DNA of 64,000 bases from Nicotiana tabacum (lineage: Eukaryota; Streptophyta; Magnoliopsida; Solanales; Solanaceae): contig NC_134095.1 in the NCBI RefSeq assembly GCF_000715075.1, positions 43,688,806-43,752,805 on the forward strand, written 5' to 3'. Positions within the stretch are counted from its first letter, which is position 1. Each line of letters opens with the position of its first letter. This document shows positions 54,632-64,000 of the stretch, one piece after another. The notes beneath the pieces were generated by a model. The model was not told the DNA's origin. It was given only the letters and a program-made list of their open reading frames with translations, and made no database searches. Both the position numbers and the translations under genes were made by a program.

Positions 54632-57600
54632 TGTAAGCACGTGATTTTTTGCCAATATGAGAATTACTCCCAAAAAATTCAAAAATAAAATGATTTTTCT
54701 TTGGTGTGCAATTTTGTGATATTTTGTGATATTTTTGAATAATTATTTGCATTTGTCTGTGCATGTTTATTTGTTAAATTATTAAAAATACAAAAATATG
54801 TCGCATTTTGCATGTAGGATTTAATTCTACAATTGTTAGTAATTAAATTTGTTTTACAAAAATTAAAAATTACAAAAATAGGCATCGTTTGCATTTTTAG
54901 CATTTAATGTCCAAATATACAATTTTATGCTTAATTGTTACTTAATTGTGCGTTAATTATTATTGGGAGTTAATTTGCGCTTTTATAACTTAATTTAGTT
55001 CTTAATAATAGTTTAAGTATTTTTATAATTTAGTTTTAGAGAAATAAAAGAAGAAAAGAGAGCGAAAATATAAAGAAAGTCGGAATTGGGTCTCTTCTTC
55101 GATTTCAAGCTTCAGGCCCAAAAATGGCCCAATCTTCCCAAACGACCCAGTCCATTTCGAACTGGGTCGACCCAGTCCAAATACCCAACACCCTTCTTCA
55201 TTTTTTCAAAACACAAAACAAAAAAAAAAAAAATACAAAAACCCTAAAAACTAAGAAACCAATCCGCCACCCCCCCTCCTTTTTCTATCTTCTTCCTCAA
55301 GCTTCTCCAAGCTCCATCAATGGCTTCCTTCCTTCCCCTCACGCCACACACACTCACTCACGAAATACACACACTCACGGCACACACCACTGCTGTCTGC
55401 CATCGTCTTCCTCACCATCTTGCCCAAACGATCCCTCATTCCACGTCAAGCAGCGGCAACTGCTGCTGCGTTGTCCAAACTCTACCTCTCACGTCCAAAC
55501 AACCCCGTCGCCATAACCAGCTCCAGCCCCGGTCGTCCACCACCAAAAACGACCCGTCAGCTTCACACCAAGCGGCACTGCGGGTTGCTGTTGCGTTGTT
55601 CTTCGCCATTGTTTGTTGCCGGACACTGTTGCCTCGCCTTCATCTTCTTCACTTCATCTTCTTCGCGAAAACCTTCCCAAACGCACCCAGCTGTTCTGTC
55701 TCATCATTCAGCTGCGTCGGCTGCTTCATCTTCTTCTTTGTCAACATAGTCGAAGCCATGAATGATGCAATAACGTCCCTCACCATCGCCGGCAACACAC
55801 ATGCACGCCTCATGACCAGCCCGTCATTTCTGTTGCTTCTGCTACGCCCAGCTCCAGCATCATTGCACTTTAACGTCAAGAGGGAGTTCTGGACAGAATT
55901 GTCGCACAATCTCTTTTGATTTTCTTTGATTTCGATTTGAGTTTCGAAGTGATAAAACTCAAATGAGGGGAAGGTGACAAATCAGCGGGTGTTCGTTTAA
56001 ATGTTCGGGGTTTTGAGAGTTTGTTTCCGGGCATATTTGTATTATTCTTCGAACATCAAATTAATGGGAGCAGTCGTTCGTCCGGGCACATTCAAGTGAT
56101 TTTGATGCGATAATTGTTTCCGGGAAGGTTTGTTTACGCTCGAGTTTTGGTCGAGGTTCGTCAAAACAGTCCGTACATATTTCGTTCAATCCGGTTAGTA
56201 GATATTTGATTTTCGGTTTTGTTCATGTTCATATGTTTTGTTGAATTAATTTTCAGATTCAAATGGAACTTTGATTAATTCATTTTTCAGTTTGTTTCAT
56301 GTTTGTTTTATTGTTCTTGTTTATTGTTTAGTTTAAAAGTTGTTAGTTTAATGTTGGTTAAATAAAAATTGAAGTTTAATTAATTTGTTTCATGTGTTCT
56401 ATGTATTTTTTCCAGAAATTGTTAATATTGTTTAGTTCAAGTATAAATTCATAATTGTTTCTTCTTAAGTTTTGTTTTGTTATTTGCCTAAAATAATTTA
56501 TTTGTAATAGGGAAGTATGTTGGTTTAATCATGTGAATCCGTCATGTTTTGTTGTTTAAAAATAGATTTAATTCATGTTCATATTATGTTTGGTTGATCT
56601 TGAATCCGAAATTTGTATAGTTTGATTTCTTGTTTATCATTTATGATTATTTCTTGAATTTGTCTCATAATCTTGTTTAAGTTTAATATAGGAATTGTTT
56701 GTTGTAATGTTGATAGAGTTGATTTTAAGTTCAATATTATTGAATTTAGAAATCTGAATATACTTGTTTGTTGTTGTTGTTGAAATGTTGAAGAAATCAT
56801 GTTCATGTGATTTGTTGTTGAAATATTGAAGAAATCATGTTCATGTGATTTGTTGTTTGAACATTGTTAGAAATTGATCATATTGTCTATATTTTGGTTA
56901 AGTTTGATTAATTGATTGTTATAGTTGATGGGGTAGTTTGGTAATTTGTAGTACGTTCAGGGGTAAAATGGTAATTGCAATAAGGTCGGAGGGGTAGTTT
57001 AGTAATTGAACATTTTGTAATTCTTTATGTTAAGTATGGGGGAAAAAATATAGTGGGGTGGATTTTTGATATAATTATTTAATTTAATGGGGGACAAGAC
57101 AAAATGTGGTGGAGGGGAATCTTGTATTTGTTTATGTTAGGCATGGGGAACAAAATATAATGGGGTGGGGTTGATATATTTATTTAATGTAATGGGCATG
57201 AGTGGGAAGATAATGGGTTTGGAAGAGAAAATGGGTTGATTTTAATTGATTAAAAGATTTATGGGATGAGATATAAGTAGAAGTCTTGAAATCAGATTTT
57301 GGACACACACAGATAGAGAAATATAGAGAGGAATCTGAAAGAGAGATTAAGAAAAGAAGAAAAAAAACAGAACTAAAAAAAATAAAAGAAGAAAGAATCT
57401 GGAACAGAAAAATAGAAGAGAAAGAAAGAAAATCTGAAACATTGCTTCTTGAATCTGTCCGGGTCTGTTTGTTGATATTGCTTGGGTTAAATCTGAAATT
57501 TCCTAAAATTCCTGCCACTATACGTCTGGGCTTCATGGGTCTTGTTGTTTGTTGTTGAAATCTGTTGAAACATTGGTATATTCTGTTGGTTTAATTGCTG

Positions 57601-59437
57601 CTGCTACTGCTGAAATATTGCCTCTTTTACCCTCATTTCCAGGTATATATTTTAGACTCATGTTGTGGAAAGCTTCAACATTACCAGCTAAATGAAGTGT
57701 GGAATTATAATTATGTCTTTTACTCATTTAAATCTATTAATTTAAATTTCAGTTTCGTTTCAGTTAGTTAACATGGTAGTATGCTTAACATGATCGCTAC
57801 TAGTTAATCATTCCCTTTTGAAGTTTGTATAAACGTTGTAATAATGTCATCTATTTCAGAATTTCATTAAGTATAAGTTATGTTCGAATTGTCAAGATAG
57901 GGAACATGGCAGAAAGTTGGCCAATAATTCGATCTTGTGATATTGTTAGCTAAGTAAAGAATAGTGTTGAAATATCAAAAAACTATATTATTAGCCTATT
58001 TTGTCAAATATCCGATTTTGTTTAAGGCTAGATAATGTTAATTGTATTTCGTTCATATATGGCATAATAACAGGATATGTGAATAGCCATGGTGGAAATG
58101 TGAATTGATATAATCCGTCCCGTTTATGATGTTGGAATATGATGAATGGTTCGGACATACCACTACGTTGCATGTGATGCCATTTTATTGAGTCAATTTG
58201 TAAAATAGTTCTCTTTCTCACCAACTTGATTTTATCCATCATTGTAAACAAATTAACCAAACAATCATAACTTTGGACTAAAAACAAGTATATGAGAAGG
58301 ATATGGGATTTATAAGCACGAATTGCAATATTTTATGTCAAAGATATGTAGAAATAGAGTTCGCATTAAATATAACAATGAAAATTCTTCAAAAACTATT
58401 AATTTGTTTATCAAATTAATTCTTTTCTCAGTTTTATATGCGATTCGATTTTGGATATACTAATGTTGCATCCACGATAAAAATGGTAGTTTTTAGTTAC
58501 ATATTGTTTGTTTCTTTTTCATATCATTAAATTCTTTAAGATTTGAATAGTTTTAAGGTATATATATAATTCATATGCGTAAAAAATAAGACTTGCGGTC
58601 AACACATAATAACTTTTGAGAAAATTTGGAGACGTCTAAATCAGTGTTTCTCTATGGCTTTCATATTAAAATAAGTGGACGCAATAAACAATTTGTAGAG
58701 AATTTTATCAAGAATATTTTGTGAAATTAGGGATACGTTCGCGTAGCCTAAATTACATTTTTAAAGGCAGTACGGATTATGCGTTCGCGCAACTTTGAGT
58801 CAAAATTTTAATAAAAAGAGATTCGTCGGAGGATCTTAAATTAATTTCACAAAAACACGAGATGTGCAATTCACTACTTAATTATACAAGAGCGGCGAAC
58901 GTTCTTAATTTTATTTTAAGCACAATTTCAAACATAAGTCCTTTTTTATAATAAAATGTATAAAAAATAATATTATCAATCTTATTGTGTACACGTATGC
59001 GTGACACGATTCTTTACATTTATAAAAAATATATAAGGCGAATATACGTACGCGTGATTCGTTTCAAGAAAATCTTTAATTTGTAAACAATCTAAACAGG
59101 AGCGGTGACAGAATCATGCAATAAAAATGTATTTAACAAATTAAGATAATTAAGCCAAATATAATAACGGTTAAGCGACCGTGCTAGAACCACGGAATTC
59201 GGGAATGTCTAACACCTTCTCCCGAATTAACAGAATTCCTTACTTGGATTTTTTGGTTCGCAAAATGACAAATAGAGTCATATTCTCCTCGATTCGAGAT
59301 TAAAACCGGTGACTTGGGACGCCTTAAAATTCCCAGGTGGTGACTCTGAAGTAAACAAACAAATCCCGTTTCGACTGTCCTTTAATTGGAGAAAACTCCC
59401 TACGCCCCCGCGGGGGAGGAAAAAAGGAGGTGTGACA
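54632..59437 (+). repeat. Element E 3' LTR
   Basis: 4806 bp, nearly identical to 36329-41146 with scattered single-base changes and short indels. It keeps the TATA-like site (57272-57279). ORFs differ from those in the 5' LTR (for example 55320-55919 versus 37027-37581) because small indels change frames, which argues against coding function. Confidence 0.93.
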
Positions 59438-59442
59438 AAAGT
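59438..59442. repeat. Right target-site duplication of E (AAAGT)
   Basis: It directly follows the LTR end GTGTGACA and is paired with 36324-36328. Confidence 0.95.
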
Positions 59443-61245
59443 GAACCAACTTTGGAAAACAAAAGGATCAATCTTCACATGTCAAGCCATTAGGAAATTA
59501 CTCCATCCAAGAATTAACATACTTCACCATCACTACCGTTTCAAGGAATCAAATTCTAATATACTATAATAACTTTATTTCACACAGTGAATCAATTCAT
59601 CGACCACATTTTTAGGAAGGAAACTTAACATGCCACAAAGGAAATGGAATTTAGAGGGACCTATTCATAACTTGACAAAATAGAATAGCCTTCGTACATG
59701 GTCACACATTTGTTCAAGATGTATACACAGTAGAATAAGTCTCAAAGAAATTATACCATTGTATAGATGGAATATCTTAGAAATAAGTAAGATTCATGAG
59801 AGAAAATATACTAATTTCCTGCCAAAATATAACATAGAAGTTCATGGTAACCAACGTTTAAATGTCATAGATCTTGTTAAAGTAGATCATGCCTAATCAA
59901 AAACTTCTACAGAAGAAAGCTAGTACATCAGTTTTTCAGAGTCCAATATTGCATGAAAAAGCAGTAACAACAACTACAGACAATGTTAAGCAGAACCTAA
60001 CCGCTTTTTAACCATATATCATGAAGGCTAATATTACTAACTCATAAACACAGTAATTGAATTTTATAGGATTCATTCAACAAGTTCAGAAGTAGCTCAA
60101 TTAATCATGTAAAATCAAGCAAGAATACAGAGAATCTTCAAACTAACCTGGTTGAACAAGAAAACTCGAATAAACTGAGGAAAACTCGACTGAAGCTCAA
60201 CAGAAATTTCAGCAATCAATAGCAACAAACTAACGAGCAAATAATCGGAACTCAATTAGAAACAAAGATGAACATCAACTCCAATAATCGAACTCCCGTT
60301 TCAGCTTCAATCTATGGTTTTTGAAATCGAAATCCATCCAAATAAACTAGAGATGCTTTATGAATTTTCGAATTTGAAATACCATTGAAGACTAGAGGAG
60401 ACTGATTTTCTCCTGATTTTGCTCTTCTTCCGTTCTCAATCGAAATGACCGAATGGGGGGAGGGTTTCCTGATTTTCTAGTGTGTGTGAGTGAGATGATT
60501 ATTAGAGGAGAGTAAGATGAGAAGAGGAGGGAATCGTTGATGGTTCCGAAATGCGAAGGGTTCTCTGTTCTTCTGTTGAAGTAGAGAGGATGAGGGATGC
60601 GCCTTTTCTCTTCTCCAAAGCGGAAGGGATCTCATTTTTAGGTCTCTAGTTTTTTTTTGGGTGATGGTCTCCATCTCTAATATGTATGGGAATAGAGGGG
60701 CGTTTTAGTAGATGGGGGAAGGAACGACGTCGTTTGCTCATGGAACGGTGTCGTTTGAGGGTCTGCGGCTAGGTGGGTCAGCAAACATGGGCTGGGCTAG
60801 TGTAAATTGGGTTGAAGAATTGGGCCGCTGCTCTTGATCCAATTCGCTTGAAGCCTTGCCAAACCTTTCTCTTTCTTTCTTTTAAATTCAAAACTAACCA
60901 ATTTTATTGAACACCTCTAATCCCTACAAATTTGCAAAATTAACCTAATGATTTTTTTTAAATAATTAGTTAATTTACTTAACTAATAATGCATGTAATG
61001 TTACTAAAGTATGTTTTGGTATTTTATTGTTTTTCAAATGCAATTAATTACGCAGCTGACACCTAAAATGTAAAGATTCAAAATATTTTTGTATTTTCTT
61101 TAGGATTTAAAATGTAACTTAAAAATGCATCAAACATGAATATGTACAAAGCAAACTAAGTAAAAATATAGAAAAATAATTTAAAGCTATTTATTTGGAA
61201 TTTTTAGGAGTAATTTTATATTAGAGCAAAAATTAGGTGCTCACA
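59438..61245 (-). repeat. Element C 5' LTR, part right of E
   Basis: It resumes the LTR of C after the AAAGT duplication and runs to the LTR start (GCTCACA, 61245). It aligns with 17750-19563 with many substitutions. No gene is seen; the minus ORF 60477-60674 is not conserved in the other LTR. Confidence 0.9.
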
Positions 61246-61304
61246 GTAGTGAGATGTCAGAATCAAGTTTTTAGTAAATTTTAAATATATTTTACTATAA
61301 ACTT

Positions 61305-61410
61305 GTAGAGGAACAGGGTTATGAGCTTGTTGAAGCTTTATCTTTATAAAACTGTAGTTATTGCAAGATCACTGAAGGAAAACAATAAGCTCATAACCAT
61401 TTTCCTCTAC
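61305..61410. repeat. Inverted repeat, 28-bp arms with 50-base loop
   Basis: 61305-61332 pairs with 61383-61410 with three mismatches (arms contain GTTATGAGCTT and AAGCTCATAAC). It lies in the non-LTR strip, 60 bp from the end of C. It could be a foldback element or part of the transposase gene intron. Confidence 0.7.
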
Positions 61411-61590
61411 AAACCTTCTGTGGTCATTATTTTCTTATGTTCTTTGCTATTTTGTTGTGTGTTTCTTCTGTTCGATTGAAGATATTTTCACATTAAGAAC
61501 ATCAAATCTAACTTGACTTGTTGAAACTTATTTTAGTGTTCATTCTATCTTGACTTGTAAGTGATGTTCAGTAATATTTCTTTTTGACAG

Positions 61591-62045
61591 TCTGAACTTC
61601 AGAATCGTCAAAGTTTCGGAGAAACAACAGATGATGCATTTAGGGTTGTATTTGGAAAGGAGCAGCCTGGTCGAGCTAGATGCTATGGTAGATCAGTCAC
61701 GATAAGCTCTCTGAAAGAAGATGAGGAAATCAATAAGCTTAAACAAAAGCACGATAATGAAATGACTTCTCTGAAGGAAGAATGAAGGAAATGACGAGAG
61801 AGAAAATGCGAAATGTTTTTATTCAGTTGGTACAAAATAACCCTGGACTGGATATTCATGATATACAAGGGTGCGTCAGATCTAATCTTCCTTCACATAT
61901 TAATGCAAGTAGTGCACGAGCTAGGAGAGGCCAAAATCTACCACATTCTTCTAGCTCAACTCATGCTCCCAGTCTTAAAAAGATATTCAAATTTCACACT
62001 CCCGAAAAATACCTCAGCTTAACTTACAAGACCATGCTTTTTTAA
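61591..62045 (+). pseudogene. Plant transposase (Ptta/En/Spm-like) fragment
   Basis: A pyrimidine-rich tract ending TTTTTGACAG at 61590 looks like a 3' splice site. The following frame reads 64 codons with DDAFRVVFGKEQPGR and RCYGRSVT, then a Lys/Glu-rich coiled-coil-like stretch, to a stop at 61783. The VFGKE.PGR text resembles the C-terminal region of plant Transposase_24 (Ptta/En/Spm) proteins. A one-base shift leads to ORF 61782-62045, which continues a helical stretch (NVFIQLVQNNPGLDIHDIQG). It is probably the last exon of a CACTA-type gene, now broken. The assignment rests on a short motif. Confidence 0.55.
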
Positions 62046-62324
62046 ACTATTTGCTTTTTTTAGGGTAAACTATTTTCTTTTGATGGTTTTGTTACATAAT
62101 AACATGAGTTATGAATGAACGGAAGGAAAATATATTTTAGGAATAGATTTCATTTTTTGTAAGTGATTTTTAAAATGTAGTAAAATACCAAGTGAGCCCA
62201 CAGGATAATAGGAAAAGTTTTTAAGAGTTGGAGAAAATTTTAAATTTTGAACAAGAGGAAGCCTTCTCCAATGATACCAAGTAAATTCATTATTTCTTTG
62301 ACAGATAAAATTTATAAAGTTAAA
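62046..62324. other. AT-rich intergenic flank
   Basis: No ORF, repeat or RNA gene is seen. 62320-62324 (TTAAA) is the candidate target duplication of element F; its partner would be outside the window. Confidence 0.5.
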
Positions 62325-64000
62325 TGTAACAACACGACTGGTTATTTTGAGGATTAGAGTCCTGTTCAGTGGCTTAAGGTCTCGAGCAGCTTTGTATTAT
62401 GTGTTATGACATGCATATAATGCCGAGTTCAGTTTTCGGATTATTCGGGATAAATTTGGAAGAAGGATTCTTGTTTTAGAAGTTTAAGCAGTAAGAGTTG
62501 ACTCGAGTTTTAAATTTTATGTAGACAACTTCGAAATTGTCTTTTGATATATTCAATAACTTCGTATGGTAATTTTATACTTAGGCGTGTGTCCGGATTT
62601 GGATTTGGAGGTACGTAGGGTAATTTGGAGTATTTCAGCGAAAATTTGAAAGTTGAAGTTTTGGAAGGTTGAAAGGTTTAACCGAGAGTTGACTTTGTTG
62701 ATATGCGATTACGAGAGTTGGATTAGCTTCGTTATATCATTTGGAACTTGCATGCAAAATTTGACGTCATTCTAGGTTGATTTGATATGTTTCGGTGCGA
62801 GTTTTGGAAGTTGGAAGACATGGAAATTCATAAGTTTGATTCATGGTGCAATTCATAGTTTCGATATTGTTTGATGTTATTTGATACCTAGAATGGGTTC
62901 GTGTTATATTATGAAACTTGTTGGTGTGTTTGGACGGGGTCCCAGGGGCCCTAGGCATCTTTCGGATGCGCTACGGGCCATTTTCTTATGTTTTGGAATG
63001 CTGCATTTTTGGTGTCTGGTGTCCTTCTCTATGATCGTGTAGGTGTAGCCACGATCGCAAAAGTTGTTTGTGGGCTGGTCCTTTTTCCTCTTCTCGTTTG
63101 CATGGATCAGTCTGCGATCGCGTACGTATGGCTTCTACTTCTTCACGCTCTCATCCCTTTTTCCGTGTTCTCATAGAGCCTCTAGTGGGGGGCAGTGTGA
63201 TGTCTTGTACGCGATCACATTTCTATTTACGTGATCACGTAGTACATTTCTTGGGCATCAGTGTTCCCTTCTTCGAGATCGTATGTATCTGTTCGCAATC
63301 GCGTAGTACAATTTCTGGAGAGTAGTCATTTCCTTCTTCATGATAGCAATTGCATTTCCGCGATCGCGATGTGCAAATACCAGGGCAGTAGAATATTTTT
63401 CCAAATAGAGTGTTTGGCCATTTTTACCATATCTTGAGTTGTAGACCTCGGTTTTGAGCGATATTTTGTGCGTTTTTCAAGCAAATCATTAGGGTAAGTG
63501 CTCTTCACCCAGAATTTATTATATTCCATGATCTCATCTTTATTTTTAGATTATAATTAGTGTTTTGAGTTGAGGAAAAATGGAACTTTTTGAAGAAATT
63601 TTTCGAAATGTAAAATGAGGATTGAAGGACAAATTGATGTGGGAAATTAATAATTTTGGTATGGTTGAACTCGTATCGGAATGGATATTCGGGTTTTGTG
63701 AATTTTATCGGGTTCCCAGATGTGGGCCCGGTGTTTAACATTTTAGTTGTAATTAAAGATTGAATCTTTATTATTCAGAATTGTTTCCTATGAGTTTTAT
63801 TTAAGATTTGAAGTTATTTTAGCTAGATTTGCACCGTCCGGAGGTTTGTTTCACTCGAGAAGGTAGTTTAAGAGTATCGGTCTAGCTTCTTTGAGGAAAG
63901 TATCTTTCCTAACTTTCTGTGCGGGAAACTACCCCTTAGGATTTGGGTCATTTGTGCTAATTGTGTTATGTGAAGACCGTGTACGCGAGGTGACGAGTAT
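62325..64000 (+). repeat. Element F: start of another chromovirus-like LTR
   Basis: It begins TGTAACAACACGACTGG, which aligns with the LTR start of B (TGTGACGACCCGGCCGG) with C to T or G to A differences. Shared blocks follow: GTCCGGATTTGG...TACGTAGGGTAA, the CG-word cluster (63025-63370), GTGGGCCCG near 63721, and AGGTGACGAGT at the window end, which matches 7348-7358 of B. The LTR continues beyond 64000. Whether it is a 5' LTR, a solo LTR or part of a full element cannot be seen. Confidence 0.75.
63025..63370 (+). repeat. CG-rich word cluster in F LTR
   Basis: Repeated GCGATCGCG, ACGATCGCA and CGCGATC-like words are spaced 20-60 bp apart. They occupy the same relative place as the clusters in B and D, with GATC in place of the GTTC that dominates in B. 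Confidence 0.65.

Larger units (their letters stand above)
36329..59437 (+). mobile_element. Element E: 23.1-kb Ogre/Tat-type Ty3/gypsy element
   Basis: Two LTRs of about 4.8 kb (36329-41146, 54632-59437) with TGTAAGC...GTGACA ends are flanked by AAAGT duplications. Order: PBS, leader, ORF1, gag-pro, RT-RNase H, second RNase H, integrase, 3' UTR with tandem repeats, polypurine tract. The great length, extra ORF1 upstream of gag, second (archaeal-like) RNase H, lack of chromodomain and 3'-UTR minisatellite are features described for Ogre elements of the Tat lineage. The LTRs differ at only about 1% in the parts I compared by eye. ORF1, gag and pol each carry frameshifts or stops. Confidence 0.95.
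17542..61245 (-). mobile_element. Element C: old Ogre/Tat-type element, minus strand, hosting A, D and E
   Basis: C is read right to left. Its 5' LTR (61245 to 35635) is interrupted by element E. A PBS region and leader follow (35634 to 35509), interrupted and partly deleted by D. The internal region runs from 26397 to 19564, and the 3' LTR from 19563 leftwards is truncated at 17542 by A. The LTR begins TGTGAGCACC and ends GGTGTGACA, like that of E. The internal part keeps leader, spacer, a piece of gag and the last codons of integrase, but RT and RNase H are absent. The right end abuts GTAGT at 61246-61250, a candidate target duplication whose partner is outside the window. The two LTR copies are clearly more diverged than those of E. 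Confidence 0.88.

Noticed and set aside
62988..63325. Small secreted or membrane protein ORFs in element F
   Set aside because: They span the CG-word cluster of an LTR and overlap each other in different frames, with no supporting homology.

Overview
The window is plant nuclear DNA, most likely from a Solanaceae genome such as Nicotiana. This is inferred from the retrotransposon families and their style, not from any host gene. It is almost entirely nested LTR retrotransposons of the Ty3/gypsy superfamily. I see no intact host gene, rRNA, tRNA or CRISPR array. Only about 1.1 kb (61246-62324) is not LTR-retrotransposon sequence, and that stretch carries a degraded plant DNA-transposase fragment.

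Layout. Element A (plus strand, enters from the left, ends 17541) is a decayed chromovirus (Tekay/Del-like) with gag, protease, RT, RNase H, integrase and chromodomain remnants. Its 3' LTR is split by element B (5714-16545, plus), a second full-length chromovirus with two LTRs of about 2.87 kb and a 5-bp target duplication (ATAGT). Element C (minus, 17542-61245 in this window) is an old Ogre/Tat-type element that has lost most of gag-pol. A sits inside its 3' LTR. Element D (minus, 26398-35508), of the same chromovirus family as A, sits in the leader of C. Element E (plus, 36329-59437, target duplication AAAGT) is a 23.1-kb Ogre/Tat element inserted in the 5' LTR of C. It has 4.8-kb LTRs, an extra ORF1 upstream of gag, gag-pro, RT with two RNase H domains, integrase, a hypervariable minisatellite in the 3' UTR, a purine tract and a PBS. 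Element F is the beginning of another chromovirus-like LTR (62325 to the window end). Deduced order: C first, then A, D and E into C, and B into A.

How the parts work together. In each element the LTRs carry promoter and end-processing sequence, the PBS and polypurine tract prime reverse transcription, gag forms the particle, and protease, RT/RNase H and integrase copy and insert the DNA. No element here has a fully open coding set, although the LTRs of E are nearly identical and E must have moved recently. A 186-bp intron-like segment (47962-48147) separates gag-pro from pol in E, and its removal would keep the frame.

Most unusual signal. Seven copies of a compact 58-70-nt module lie in the noncoding parts of the two Ogre elements (three in E, four in C). 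Two long-range pairings cross each other (5'-P1, P2, P1', P2'-3'), with a separate hairpin in each loop. The P2 arms and hairpin stems differ in sequence between copies yet stay complementary in nearly all of them, as expected for a selected pseudoknotted RNA. The tandem arrays in Ogre 3' UTRs and chromovirus LTRs are also built from units that each contain a hairpin.
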